Assembly: GCA_016786615.1 (NCBI GenBank)
Contig: JAEUVX010000009.1
Coordinates: 62,001 to 126,000 of the forward strand
Direction: 5' to 3'
DNA from: Flavipsychrobacter sp.
GTDB lineage: Bacteria; Bacteroidota; Bacteroidia; Chitinophagales; Chitinophagaceae
Length of the DNA: 64,000 bases
Within the stretch, counting starts at the first letter, position 1, and every line of letters starts with the position of its first letter. A program made the translations under genes and the position numbers. This document shows, piece by piece, positions 42,459-51,445 of the stretch. Under the pieces are notes generated by a model. That model was not told the origin of the DNA, made no database searches, and saw only the letters and a program-made list of their open reading frames with translations.

Positions 42459-43721
42459 ATGAAGAAAAAAGCTATTGTACTATCCCTGTTTTTGCTTCAA
42501 TGTTATTGTGTTACAGGAGGCCGTACGGTATTCGGCATGGATGGCAATCCCGTTGTGTTATTGCTCAGCTCGCTGTTCATTGCCATTTTATTCATATCAC
42601 TGCTAAGAAAAGGCAAGCTGGAAACCGGCTCTTACAAATCTGACCCGGGCAAAAAGGCTATAGGTTTCGCAGCAGGTGTGGCGGCAATAGGTATTTGCAT
42701 ACCGGCATTCAGCAACCTGCTAAGTGCATACCCCAATCCGGGAGAGATATCAGATGTACTGCCGCAGATAGATGCACTGTACACTCGCTATGCATCAGGC
42801 AAGTTTCCATACTACCCGCTCGAAGAGTTTGACTGGAAACCATATCCTGTATATATGCCGCTCAATTGGCTCCCGTTAGCTATCAGCTATTATCTGAAAA
42901 CAGATATCCGCTGGACAGGCATCATTGCAATGGCGATAGCCAATGGTATATGGGGCATATTCTTATGGCAAAGAGATGCAACGCTTGTTACCAAACTCAT
43001 ATCACTACTCATGCCTGCTATTATTATATTATCGTTCATAGGTTTTTCAGGTATGGATATCGCAGTGTCTCTTGAAACACTGATTGCAGCCTATTATATC
43101 ATATTAGCTATTGGTATCGCCAATAATAACCTGCTGCTGATAACTATTGGTTTGATATTATGCCTGCTATCCAGATACACCATGGTTTTCTGGTTGCCGT
43201 TATTTGGTATCATTGGCTTTCAGCAGATGGCTCTCAAAAAAAACATCATCATGTGGTTGTCTGTATTGGCAGCCATACTGGTTATATATATTATACCCTT
43301 CTACCTGAAAGACCCATCCATACTGCAACAAGGTATTGCATACCACAACAAATGCGCTGTATCAGAATGGACAGGGCATGGCAATCCACCCATTGCATAT
43401 ATATTCTCTGCAGGCATTTACTTAGGTTCTTATTTCAAAACAATATTACCCGGAGACAATGCTACTCAGGTATTCATAATGCGGTCGATACAAGGGTTAC
43501 TGATGGCCGTTCTTAATGTATGGGGTATATGGTATTATCGAAAACACAATGGCATGTATTACCCTTACTATCTTGTTGTAATGTTATACCTCTTTGTATT
43601 ACTGTTCTACCTGTTTTCACCAATGCTATTTAAATACTATCATATAGTTACCCTGTCATTATCTGCAGTATTATGCAGTATAATGATTACACAATACCAA
43701 CCCGAACCATCAATAAAATAG
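42459..43721 (+). CDS. Multi-pass integral membrane protein, possible GT-C type glycosyltransferase
   Basis: This 420-residue protein has about ten hydrophobic helices and ends with a basic tail. The first extracytoplasmic loop contains acidic and aromatic residues (ISDVLPQIDALYTRYASGKFPYYPL), a layout seen in GT-C/DUF2029 mannosyl- or arabinosyl-transferases, but I see no decisive motif. ATG 42459 is chosen over GTG 42441. It is followed by the GNAT gene after 4 bp. Confidence 0.6.
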   Translation: MKKKAIVLSLFLLQCYCVTGGRTVFGMDGNPVVLLLSSLFIAILFISLLRKGKLETGSYKSDPGKKAIGFAAGVAAIGICIPAFSNLLSAYPNPGEISDVLPQIDALYTRYASGKFPYYPLEEFDWKPYPVYMPLNWLPLAISYYLKTDIRWTGIIAMAIANGIWGIFLWQRDATLVTKLISLLMPAIIILSFIGFSGMDIAVSLETLIAAYYIILAIGIANNNLLLITIGLILCLLSRYTMVFWLPLFGIIGFQQMALKKNIIMWLSVLAAILVIYIIPFYLKDPSILQQGIAYHNKCAVSEWTGHGNPPIAYIFSAGIYLGSYFKTILPGDNATQVFIMRSIQGLLMAVLNVWGIWYYRKHNGMYYPYYLVVMLYLFVLLFYLFSPMLFKYYHIVTLSLSAVLCSIMITQYQPEPSIK

Positions 43722-43725
43722 GATT

Positions 43726-44169
43726 ATGCAACTGAACTGGCGACTGAAGGCTTTCACTGAACTGAGCAATTACGAACTGTACGAAATACTGAAGCTGCGC
43801 AGCAAAGTGTTTGTAGTAGAGCAGAACTGTGTATTTCAGGATATGGATGATAAAGACACTAAGTGCCTGCACTTGATGGGGTTTGCAGACAATGCGCTGG
43901 TTGCATACAGCAGGCTTGTACCTTCGGGCGTATCATACAAAGAGGTGTCAATAGGGCGCGTGGTGACGGACCCCGACTATCGCGCAAAGGGTTTGGGAAA
44001 AGAACTGATGCAGTTATCCATCGAAAAGATTGAAGAGGCCTTCGGTAAGCACCCAATACGTATAGGGGCACAATTATATTTGAAGGATTTTTACGAGAGC
44101 TTTGGTTTTAATATAAATAGTGCAGAATATATAGAAGACGGAATACCACACATTGAAATGTTGCGGTAA
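43726..44169 (+). CDS. elaA: ElaA-like GNAT N-acetyltransferase
   Basis: This 147-residue acetyltransferase shows the ElaA order: LYEILKLRSKVFVVEQNC near the start, DxxDxxxxHLMGF, and the acetyl-CoA loop IGRVVTDPDYRAKGLGKELM with the R/QxxGxG/A-like motif. Its substrate is unknown in most bacteria. It sits 4 bp after the membrane protein gene. Confidence 0.87.
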   Translation: MQLNWRLKAFTELSNYELYEILKLRSKVFVVEQNCVFQDMDDKDTKCLHLMGFADNALVAYSRLVPSGVSYKEVSIGRVVTDPDYRAKGLGKELMQLSIEKIEEAFGKHPIRIGAQLYLKDFYESFGFNINSAEYIEDGIPHIEMLR

Positions 44170-44186
44170 TAAATATGCTTTAAAAA

Positions 44187-44220
44187 TTGATAATCAAGGG
44201 TTTTAACGCTTATACCTTTG
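44187..44220 (+). promoter_or_regulatory. Promoter of the TonB-dependent receptor gene
   Basis: TTG (44187-44189), a 23-bp spacer and TACCTTTG (44213-44220) lie 19 bp before the ATG. I do not see a cobalamin riboswitch in this short leader. Confidence 0.62.
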
Positions 44221-44239
44221 CGGCGCTAAAACAAACCAA

Positions 44240-46099
44240 ATGCAAAAACACTTGATTATCGGCTTAGGATTATTGGGCTGCAGCCTGTCTTCCTCTGCAC
44301 AGCAAGCACTTGACTCCATCATCATCCGCGAAAACAGGATACAAGCAGGTTTCGGAAAACAGAACCGCAATATGCAGGTACTTGACCGCAAACAAATTGC
44401 TACACTGCCTGTAAAATCTACCGGCGAACTGCTGGCCTACATTGCAGGTGCAGACTTCCGCCAGCGTGGCCCGAACGGGGCACAAGCAGACATCAGTATT
44501 GACGGTAGCACATTCGACCAGGTACTGGTATTGGTAAACGGTGTAAAAATTAGCGACCCGCAAACAGGGCACCACACACTGAACCTGCCGATACCTATCT
44601 CATCTATCGAACAAATAGAAGTACTGCGCGGCCCTGCTGCTATGGTATATGGTGTGAATGCACTTGCTGGTGCCATCAATATTGTTACCCGCATGCCCCA
44701 ACAAAATGAAGTAAGCGCACAGGTATATGCCGGCAGCAATATGCAAACGGATACAGCAAGTGGTGATACCTACTACGGCTGGGGTGCACAGGCATCTGCA
44801 TCTTTTGCAGGTAAAAAGCAAGGGCACATACTTTCCGTAGCACACGACGAAGGAAACGGCTACAGGTATAATACCGCTTTCAAAACAACGCGCCTCTTCT
44901 ACCAGAACAAGATAGAACTGAACAGCAAGAACAGCATCGAAGCGATGGGTGGTTACATCCACAACGAATTTGGCGCGAATGGATTTTATGCAGCACCAGT
45001 TGATGCAAACGCTACTGAAACAGTGCAGACTGCATTGGGTAGCATTGCATACACACTGAAGCCGAACAGCAAACTGATGATACGCCCGCGTGTAAGCTAT
45101 CGTTACAACAACGATGACTATATCTTCATACGCCAGAACCCTGCTTTCTATCACAACATACACGAAACAAACGTGATGACAGGTGAGATACAAAGCAGCT
45201 ATACCATGCGCAAAGGCACAGCAGGACTTGGTGTTGAGTATCGTAATGAAGACATCAACAGCACTAACCTTGGTAAGCGCAACCGTAACAACACAGGCAT
45301 CTTTGCAGAGTATAAGCACTACTTCAACGACAAGCTGAATGCAGGACTTGGTGTATATGCCAACTACAACAGCGACTATGGCTGGCAGGCTTTCCCGGGT
45401 ATTGATGCGGGCTACCGCTTCCTGCCACGATGGAAGGTATTTGCCAATGCAAGCATGGGGCAGCGCCTGCCTACGTATACCGACCTGTACTATAAAGGGC
45501 CTACTAACACCGGCAATGCCAACCTGAAACCTGAAAATGCACAGTATGCAGAAGGTGGTGTACAATACAGCGGCAACCTGTTGTTTACAAGGGGTGCTTA
45601 CTTCTACAAAAACAACAACCAGTTTATTGATTGGGTACGAGCTACAACACTTGACCCATGGCAGCCACAAAACTTCCAGTCTGTTAATACCAATGGTATC
45701 AGCGGACAGGTGGTGTACCAGTTGAGCAAACATTTAGCAATGAGCGATACATACGTCATCAACCTGAATGCAAACTATACCTACCTGAGCCCTGTGATAG
45801 ATGCACCTAACAACGCGCTTTCGAAATACATAATCGAAGCATTGCGCCATCAGGCAGTAGCATCTGTACGCAGTACGTTGTGGAGCAAACTGCAGGTGAA
45901 TGCAAACGTGCGCTACCAATACCGCATCAATGCAAACGACTATACGCTTGTAGATGCACGTGTGGCATACCGCATCAAACAGTTCAACATCTATGCGGAT
46001 GTGAACAATATACTGGATACTAAGTATCGCGAGATTGGTGTAGTGCAACTACCCGGCAGGTGGTACACAGTTGGTGTGCAATTCAACACAGCTTATTAA
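44240..46099 (+). CDS. TonB-dependent outer-membrane receptor, BtuB/CirA-like
   Basis: This 619-residue protein has a signal peptide (1-20) and lacks the SusC-type carboxypeptidase-regulatory domain. The plug domain starts at TLPVKSTGELLAYIAGADFRQ, with GSTFDQVLVLVNGVKI and IEVLRGPAAMVYGVNALAGAINIVT, followed by a barrel with repeated aromatic/Gly strands and a C-terminal YTVGVQF strand. It imports a small ligand (cobalamin, siderophore or metal) with TonB energy. No SusD partner is present. Next genes are a small membrane protein and YHS lipoprotein. Confidence 0.9.
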   Translation: MQKHLIIGLGLLGCSLSSSAQQALDSIIIRENRIQAGFGKQNRNMQVLDRKQIATLPVKSTGELLAYIAGADFRQRGPNGAQADISIDGSTFDQVLVLVNGVKISDPQTGHHTLNLPIPISSIEQIEVLRGPAAMVYGVNALAGAINIVTRMPQQNEVSAQVYAGSNMQTDTASGDTYYGWGAQASASFAGKKQGHILSVAHDEGNGYRYNTAFKTTRLFYQNKIELNSKNSIEAMGGYIHNEFGANGFYAAPVDANATETVQTALGSIAYTLKPNSKLMIRPRVSYRYNNDDYIFIRQNPAFYHNIHETNVMTGEIQSSYTMRKGTAGLGVEYRNEDINSTNLGKRNRNNTGIFAEYKHYFNDKLNAGLGVYANYNSDYGWQAFPGIDAGYRFLPRWKVFANASMGQRLPTYTDLYYKGPTNTGNANLKPENAQYAEGGVQYSGNLLFTRGAYFYKNNNQFIDWVRATTLDPWQPQNFQSVNTNGISGQVVYQLSKHLAMSDTYVINLNANYTYLSPVIDAPNNALSKYIIEALRHQAVASVRSTLWSKLQVNANVRYQYRINANDYTLVDARVAYRIKQFNIYADVNNILDTKYREIGVVQLPGRWYTVGVQFNTAY

Positions 46100-46105
46100 T
46101 ATTAC

Positions 46106-46133
46106 AAACGCCGGATGATACCGGCGTTTTTTT
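46106..46133 (+). terminator. Terminator after the TonB-dependent receptor
   Basis: AAACGCCGG (46106-46114) and CCGGCGTTT (46121-46129) form a 9-bp stem with a 6-nt loop and a T run. Confidence 0.92.
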
Positions 46134-46227
46134 ATTATATAAACACATTGCCCTTGTGCCATAATAAAAACTGATACATACTTAATCTTAAATCACTCAA
46201 CTTTAGTACTTCTATAAAAAAGAACAT

Positions 46228-46437
46228 ATGGACAAACCATTTAAATTTTTAGGATTGGGCTTTCTTTTCGCATTGCTTTCATTAAGTATCCCTTCAATAT
46301 TCGGTGAGGCATTCAACACGGAGATGACCAGAAATACCATGCTTGTAATGTATACATTAGGTGTACTGGCAATAACTGTCAATATGTTTATATACACTCA
46401 AAAACTAAGAACGGCCAACGCTGTAAAAAACAAATAG
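46228..46437 (+). CDS. Small two-helix membrane protein
   Basis: This 69-residue protein has two hydrophobic helices (~8-25 and 37-56) separated by a short polar loop (EAFNTEMTRNT), with a basic C-terminal tail. No family is recognised. It ends 24 bp before the YHS lipoprotein gene, and the two may be co-transcribed, although a -7 element lies between them. Confidence 0.6.
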   Translation: MDKPFKFLGLGFLFALLSLSIPSIFGEAFNTEMTRNTMLVMYTLGVLAITVNMFIYTQKLRTANAVKNK

Positions 46438-46445
46438 TACCTTTG
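46438..46445 (+). promoter_or_regulatory. -7 element of the YHS lipoprotein gene
   Basis: TACCTTTG spans the stop of the small membrane gene and lies 16 bp before the ATG at 46462. No clear -33 element. Confidence 0.45.
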
Positions 46446-46461
46446 CAAAAATCATTTTGAG

Positions 46462-46746
46462 ATGAAACGTTTTGCAACTGTTATAATAGCAACAATGATG
46501 CTGGCATCTTGTGGTAACGCACCTGAAGGTGAAACCAAAATAGAGATGCCGCAACAAGAACCTGCACCAACAACGGAAACTGCCGCAGCTCCAGCAGGCA
46601 AGATAGACCCTGTATGCGAAATGGTAAAAGACAGTACGTGGACCGAATATACAGTGTACAATAACGACACCGTTTGGTTTTGCAGTGATGTATGTAAAGG
46701 GGTATTTGCTAAGAACCCCGAGAAATATGCTGCTAAAGCACATTAA
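46462..46746 (+). CDS. YHS-domain lipoprotein
   Basis: This 94-residue protein has a lipobox (LASC, Cys17) and a Pro/Thr/Glu-rich linker, then a YHS-like domain with DPVCEMVKD and WFCSDVCKGVFAKNPEKY. YHS/TRASH domains bind metals, commonly copper, and occur in Cu-resistance lipoproteins and ATPases. As an outer- or inner-membrane lipoprotein it could sequester periplasmic metal. A terminator follows at 46753. Confidence 0.83.
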   Translation: MKRFATVIIATMMLASCGNAPEGETKIEMPQQEPAPTTETAAAPAGKIDPVCEMVKDSTWTEYTVYNNDTVWFCSDVCKGVFAKNPEKYAAKAH

Positions 46747-46752
46747 TATTAT

Positions 46753-46778
46753 AGAGAGGCGTAATGCCTCTCTTTTTC
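46753..46778 (+). terminator. Terminator after the YHS lipoprotein
   Basis: AGAGAGGC (46753-46760) and GCCTCTCT (46766-46773) pair around GTAAT, followed by five T residues. Confidence 0.9.
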
Positions 46779-46847
46779 TTATATACATATAGGGTAAGCC
46801 TACTGCTTTTACCCTAACTTTACCCCGTTTATAAAATCATTTTATTT

Positions 46848-47366
46848 ATGATAAAGGAAAGGCATCCGCAGGATACGCATGTTATCATGTCGGAGTTAGT
46901 ACTGCCAAACGATACCAACACACTGGGCAACCTGATGGGTGGCCGACTGATGCACTGGATGGATATTGCCGCAGCTATAGCAGCACAGAAACATTGTAAC
47001 TGCCCGGTAGTAACCGCTTCTGTTGATAATGTATCCTTCAACAACCCCATAAAACTGGGCAACCTGCTGACTATAGAAGCCAAACTTACACGCGCCTTCA
47101 ATACATCTATGGAAGTGTACCTGAAAGTGTGGGGCGAAGATTTATCGGCGCAATACAAATACCTGACCAACGAAGCGTACCTTACCTTCGTAGCGCTTGA
47201 CCCGCATGGCAAGCCACGCAAAGTGCCTGAAATAATACCACAGACAGAAGAAGAGAAAAAAATGTTTGACGGTGCACTGCGCCGCCGCCAGCTGCGCCTT
47301 GTTTTAGGTGGCAGAATGAAAGCACAGGATGCAGACGAACTGCGTGCTTTGTTTGTAAAAGACTAA
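46848..47366 (+). CDS. Acyl-CoA thioesterase (hotdog fold)
   Basis: This 172-residue hotdog-fold protein has the acyl-CoA thioesterase motif NTLGNLMGGRLMHWMDIAAAIAA with the long central helix, then a DNVSFNNPIKLGNLL segment. It hydrolyses acyl-CoA to acid and CoA, probably as a hexamer. The gene starts 69 bp after the YHS terminator and its stop is 5 bp before the M16 gene. Confidence 0.92.
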   Translation: MIKERHPQDTHVIMSELVLPNDTNTLGNLMGGRLMHWMDIAAAIAAQKHCNCPVVTASVDNVSFNNPIKLGNLLTIEAKLTRAFNTSMEVYLKVWGEDLSAQYKYLTNEAYLTFVALDPHGKPRKVPEIIPQTEEEKKMFDGALRRRQLRLVLGGRMKAQDADELRALFVKD

Positions 47367-47371
47367 TATTG

Positions 47372-48658
47372 ATGATGACTTTAGACAGAAAGACACCACC
47401 CGCTATACACGATGCGATAGAATTTGATTATGTATTACCTGCCATCAACGAGCAGAAGCTGAGCAACGGTATACCATTCTATTGGCTGAATGCGGGTGTG
47501 CAGGATGTAGTGGAAATTAACTGGATATTCCCTGCAGGTGTGTGGTATGAAGAAAAGCAAGCCACATCGCAGGCGGTAGCAGGGCTATTGAAAAACGGAA
47601 CAAGCAAACGTACCGCACACCAGATAAACGAAGCACTGGAGTTTTATGGTGCCAGCCTGAAGGTAGGGCCGGGGAACGACCATAGCACCGTAACACTGCA
47701 TGCACTTACCAAGCACCTGCCACAGTTATTGCCCATCGTATTTGAGGTACTTACAGATGCTGTCTTTCCGCAGGCAGAACTGGATATATATAAACAGAAC
47801 AGCCTGCAACGCCTGGTGGTAAGCCTGCGCCAGTGCGACTTTGTAGCTAACCAGCGCATAGATGCCGTACTCTTTGGCGAAGCACATCCGTATGGGCGTT
47901 ATACCAAAAAAGAAACTATTGAAAACATTAATCGCGAAGACCTGCTTGCTTTTTACAAAAAGCATTTCGACCTCGGTGGTGTAAAGATTTTCATGGCAGG
48001 AAAATTTGGCAGTGATGCGTTGAAAAACATTGATGATGTATTTGGTACTGTTGCAGTAACGACTACCAATCACGATGCTAAAACATTTGACATAGTACAG
48101 GCTGCTGAAAAAAAGCAGCATATCATAAATGATGCAGATGGTGTGCAGGGTGCTATACGCATCGCACGCCTTTTCCCCAACCGCCACCACGAAGACTTTG
48201 CACCAATGGTGGTGCTGAACACATTGTTCGGTGGTTACTTCGGCTCGAGGCTGATGAGCAACATACGTGAAGAGAAGGGCTATACTTACGGCATCTATAG
48301 CGGGTTATCGCCCTTCGCACATTCGGGCGAACTGACGATACAGACAGAAGTTGGGAGGGATGTGGTAGAGCCTGCCATCAAAGAGATATACCACGAAATG
48401 GAATTGCTGCGCAATGAATTGGCAGATGATGAAGAACTGTTGCTCGTGAAGAATTACCTGCTGGGCAATTTGCTGGGCGACCTTGATGGCCCGTTCTCTA
48501 TACTGCAACGCTGGCGTACATTGATACTGAACGGCATGACAATAGAAAACTTCAACCGTAATATCCGTATCTACAAAACCATTACTGCACAGGAACTACA
48601 GGTACTGGCACAGAAATATTTAGATGCTAAAGACTATCATGAGATAGTGGTGATATAA
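47372..48658 (+). CDS. M16 peptidase homologue without the HxxEH zinc motif
   Basis: This 428-residue protein has the M16B two-half architecture. At the place of HFLEH it has QAVAG (residues ~66-70, in SQAVAGLLKNGTS), so the zinc ligands are absent. The remaining fold signatures are seen in the first half (ALEFYGASLKV and LPQLLPIVFEVLTDAVFP) and in the second (LNTLFGGYFGSRLMSNIREEKGYTYGI). M16B proteases often work as an active and an inactive subunit; this looks like the inactive one, but no active partner lies nearby. The 47369 TTG was rejected for the ATG at 47372. Confidence 0.85.
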   Translation: MMTLDRKTPPAIHDAIEFDYVLPAINEQKLSNGIPFYWLNAGVQDVVEINWIFPAGVWYEEKQATSQAVAGLLKNGTSKRTAHQINEALEFYGASLKVGPGNDHSTVTLHALTKHLPQLLPIVFEVLTDAVFPQAELDIYKQNSLQRLVVSLRQCDFVANQRIDAVLFGEAHPYGRYTKKETIENINREDLLAFYKKHFDLGGVKIFMAGKFGSDALKNIDDVFGTVAVTTTNHDAKTFDIVQAAEKKQHIINDADGVQGAIRIARLFPNRHHEDFAPMVVLNTLFGGYFGSRLMSNIREEKGYTYGIYSGLSPFAHSGELTIQTEVGRDVVEPAIKEIYHEMELLRNELADDEELLLVKNYLLGNLLGDLDGPFSILQRWRTLILNGMTIENFNRNIRIYKTITAQELQVLAQKYLDAKDYHEIVVI

Positions 48659-48694
48659 AATAATAAAGGGCTGCAATCGCAGCCCTTTATTATT
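48659..48694. terminator. Bidirectional terminator between the M16 and CoA-transferase genes
   Basis: A 16-bp perfect inverted repeat with loop AATC; the core GGGCTGC/GCAGCCC resembles the terminator at 34014-34037. Confidence 0.92.
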
Positions 48695-48704
48695 TATGTA
48701 GTAA

Positions 48705-49985
48705 TTATCCTTTTTTGAATCTTTCGAAGAAAGCTTTATCGAGTGCCTCGCGATGGCTCGGGTGCGCTATACTGATGAGTAGCTTGGCTCGTTGTTCCAT
48801 GTTTTTGCCATAGAGGTTTACTGTACCATATTCCGTTACCACATAATGCACATGCCCGCGTGTAGTTACCACACCTGCACCTTGTTTCAGGAAAGGTACA
48901 ATGCGCGATATGCCTTTGCTCGTTACAGATGGTAATGCTATGATGGGTTTGCCACCATCGGATAATGAAGCGCCACGCATAAAATCCATCTGCCCGCCGA
49001 TGCCCGAATATTGATACGTGCCGATAGAGTCTGCACATACTTGTCCTGTAAGGTCTATTTCTAATGCACTATTTATAGCAGCTACTTTGGGGTTCTTACG
49101 GATAACTGCCGTATCGTTTACAAAAGCCACATCCATAAATACCACATTGGGATTATCATTCACAAAATCGTACACTTTACGCGTACCGATGGTGAAGGTT
49201 GTAACGATATTACCACGCCTTACTTTTTTATGTTCGTTAGTGATGATGCCATTTTCTACCAATGGTATCAACCCATCTGAAAACATTTCGGTATGTACAC
49301 CCAGCCCTTTGTGATTGGTAAGTGATTGCAGCACTGCATCGGGTATGGTACCGATACCCATTTGCAGCGTTGCACCATCTTCTATCAGCTCCGCTACGTT
49401 CTTACCTATCTGTAGTGATACCGCATCTACCTTGCATCCATAATCAACTTCGGGCAGTGGCGACTCATCCCAGATGGCGGCAGTGAATTTTGATATGTGC
49501 ACATGCCCCTCGCCGTGTGTACGCGGCATGTTGGGGTTTACCTGCGCTATCACCTTACCTGCAACTTTTACGGCAGTCAGTGCAGCATCTACAGATGTGC
49601 CCAGTGTACAGTATCCATGGCTATCGGGTGGCGATACCTGTATCAGTGCCACATCAATAGGCAGGATGCCTGATTTGAAAAGTCGTGGTATCTCGCTCAG
49701 GAAAACAGGCACATAATCGCCGTAAGGGCTGTTAACCCAATCGCGCACATTGGCCGATACGAATAATGAATTGAGATAAAAACTATCGCTTACGCCGGGT
49801 TGTTTCCATTCAATGTCGCCGATGGTACTGATGGCTACCAACTCAACATTTTGCAGCTGCCCTTTTCTTGCCAGCATGGCATTGACCAGTGTAATAGGTG
49901 TAGCCGCACTGCCATGAATAAAGACACGTGTGTTGCTTTGTATATGGTTTACCGCTTCGGCTGCGGAAGTATATTGTAAGTGCAT
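48705..49985 (-). CDS. Acetyl-CoA hydrolase/transferase family (4-hydroxybutyrate CoA-transferase-like)
   Basis: This 426-residue enzyme moves CoA between acids. The glutamate that forms the enzyme-CoA thioester lies in GVHTEMFSDGL, and the GIGGQMDFMRGA and ATTRGHVHYV-like (VTTRGHVHYV) blocks of the second domain are present. Close relatives handle acetate/4-hydroxybutyrate or succinate; which one applies here is unclear. ATG 49985 follows a -7 element by 7 bp; the longer 50006 frame would overlap it. Confidence 0.9.
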   Translation of the reverse strand: MHLQYTSAAEAVNHIQSNTRVFIHGSAATPITLVNAMLARKGQLQNVELVAISTIGDIEWKQPGVSDSFYLNSLFVSANVRDWVNSPYGDYVPVFLSEIPRLFKSGILPIDVALIQVSPPDSHGYCTLGTSVDAALTAVKVAGKVIAQVNPNMPRTHGEGHVHISKFTAAIWDESPLPEVDYGCKVDAVSLQIGKNVAELIEDGATLQMGIGTIPDAVLQSLTNHKGLGVHTEMFSDGLIPLVENGIITNEHKKVRRGNIVTTFTIGTRKVYDFVNDNPNVVFMDVAFVNDTAVIRKNPKVAAINSALEIDLTGQVCADSIGTYQYSGIGGQMDFMRGASLSDGGKPIIALPSVTSKGISRIVPFLKQGAGVVTTRGHVHYVVTEYGTVNLYGKNMEQRAKLLISIAHPSHREALDKAFFERFKKG

Positions 49986-49992
49986 AACAGCA

Positions 49993-50022
49993 CAAAAGTA
50001 TTGCACGGCGTGATAGTAGCAA
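49993..50022 (-). promoter_or_regulatory. Promoter of the CoA-transferase, -7 element seven bases before the ATG
   Basis: Minus-strand TTG (50022-50020), a 19-bp spacer and TACTTTTG (50000-49993) lie 7 bp before ATG 49985. Both elements fit the Bacteroidota consensus, which makes leaderless initiation likely. Confidence 0.7.
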
Positions 50023-50161
50023 CTGATTATTATCAGCTTTTGTAAACTGCACGACAGGTTTATATAATGATAATACGACCTTTACAAAACATTAACGCTT
50101 GTTGAAAACCGCAGTAATGAACCAATCGTTTATAAAACAGTTATTAATAAAGTAAATTGCT

Positions 50162-50686
50162 ATGAGGTATTTAAGTTTGATATTAACAGTCTGCACCCTG
50201 CTGACAGGCAGCTGCACCAACGCACAAAAAAACAATGCTATGAACGAAGAACATAAAAACAATCCTCACTACTCGCGTACCGATAACAAAAAACTGAGTG
50301 TGAGCAATGCCGAATGGAAAAAGATACTGCCCAAAGAGGTATATGCCATTGGCCGGGAAGCCGAAACGGAATGGGCATTTACCGGTAAGTATTGGAATAC
50401 CGAATCGAAAGGCATGTATTACTGCGCAGTGTGCGGCAACCCGTTGTTCCGTTCGGATGCAAAGTTTGCAAGTAGTTGCGGATGGCCAAGTTTTTATGAA
50501 TCATCGGGCGACAAGAGTGTAACATATAAGGATGATAATTCGCATGGCATGGTACGCACAGAAGTAAACTGCTGGCGTTGCGACTCGCACCTCGGGCATA
50601 TTTTTGACGACGGCCCCGCACCAACCTACAAGCGTTTCTGTATGAATTCGGCAGTGCTGGAGTTTGAACCGGATGAAAAAGAGTAG
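50162..50686 (+). CDS. msrB: Peptide-methionine (R)-S-oxide reductase MsrB, exported
   Basis: This 174-residue enzyme repairs Met-R-sulfoxide. It has an N-terminal export signal with Cys18 in TGSC as a possible lipid anchor, so it probably works outside the cytoplasm. Two zinc Cys pairs are visible (CAVC and CWRC), the catalytic Cys lies in KRFCMNSAVLEF, and GWPSFYES and GHIFDDGPAPT complete the SelR domain. No msrA is fused or adjacent. Confidence 0.93.
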   Translation: MRYLSLILTVCTLLTGSCTNAQKNNAMNEEHKNNPHYSRTDNKKLSVSNAEWKKILPKEVYAIGREAETEWAFTGKYWNTESKGMYYCAVCGNPLFRSDAKFASSCGWPSFYESSGDKSVTYKDDNSHGMVRTEVNCWRCDSHLGHIFDDGPAPTYKRFCMNSAVLEFEPDEKE

Positions 50687-50728
50687 AAAGTATAAAGTAG
50701 TTAGTATAAAGTGTGAGACTTTTAATGA

Positions 50729-50769
50729 AAACCGTTTGTCTTATTTGGCAGGCGGTTTCTTATTTTTAC
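50729..50769 (+). terminator. Probable terminator after msrB
   Basis: AACCGTTTGTC (50730-50740) and GGCAGGCGGTT (50747-50757) form an 11-bp stem with several G-U pairs, then TCTTATTTTT. It lies immediately before nth. Confidence 0.6.
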
Positions 50770-50785
50770 CACATATAGCATCACA

Positions 50786-51445
50786 ATGACTAAGAAAGAA
50801 CGGTACGCATTTATCATAGACTGGTTTCAGAAAAATATGCCGGAGGCAGAAACGGAACTGCATTATGAAAATCCGTACCAGCTTTTAGTTGCTGTAATAC
50901 TATCTGCACAGTGTACTGATAAGCGGGTGAATATTGTAACCCCGCCACTCTTCGAGGCTTTTCCAACACCCGAAACACTGGCGCAGGCAAGCTTTGAAGA
51001 AGTGGAGCCTTTTATACGCAGCGTAACATTTGCCAATAACAAGACCAAGCACTTGATAGGTATGGCAAAGATGTTGGTAGAAAACTTCGGTGGCGAAGTA
51101 CCTGATACTGTAGAAGAATTGGTGAAGCTACCTGGCGTAGGCAGAAAGACAGCTAACGTAATAACATCAGTTATTTATGAGCAACCCAATATGGCTGTTG
51201 ACACGCACGTATTCCGTGTATCGGCAAGGATAGGGTTGACGACAAATGCAAAGAATGTATTGCAGAGCGAGAAGCAACTGATAGCCAACATACCGCAGGA
51301 GCTGATACATAAAGCGCACCATTGGCTGATACTGCATGGCCGCTATACATGCGTAGCCCGCAGGCCAAAATGCGAACGCTGCGGGCTGACGAGTATCTGT
51401 AAGTATTATAAAAGCGATATGCAGTATATCGTAGAGAAAGCTTAG
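50786..51445 (+). CDS. nth: Endonuclease III
   Basis: This 219-residue DNA glycosylase/AP lyase removes oxidised pyrimidines. The HhH motif LPGVGRKTANV has the catalytic Lys, the Asp is in VDTHVFRV, and the C-terminal 4Fe-4S cluster uses C-x6-C-x2-C-x5-C (CVARRPKCERCGLTSIC). It overlaps the convergent thioredoxin-like gene by 4 bp. Confidence 0.95.
   Translation: MTKKERYAFIIDWFQKNMPEAETELHYENPYQLLVAVILSAQCTDKRVNIVTPPLFEAFPTPETLAQASFEEVEPFIRSVTFANNKTKHLIGMAKMLVENFGGEVPDTVEELVKLPGVGRKTANVITSVIYEQPNMAVDTHVFRVSARIGLTTNAKNVLQSEKQLIANIPQELIHKAHHWLILHGRYTCVARRPKCERCGLTSICKYYKSDMQYIVEKA

Noticed and set aside
44161..44239. Cobalamin riboswitch before the TonB-dependent receptor
   Set aside because: The leader is too short and contains no B12-box; only a normal promoter is visible.
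44600..45733. 377-codon minus-strand frame opposite the TonB-dependent receptor
   Set aside because: The receptor on the plus strand has signal peptide, plug and barrel; the antisense product is Cys/Val/Ile-rich noise.
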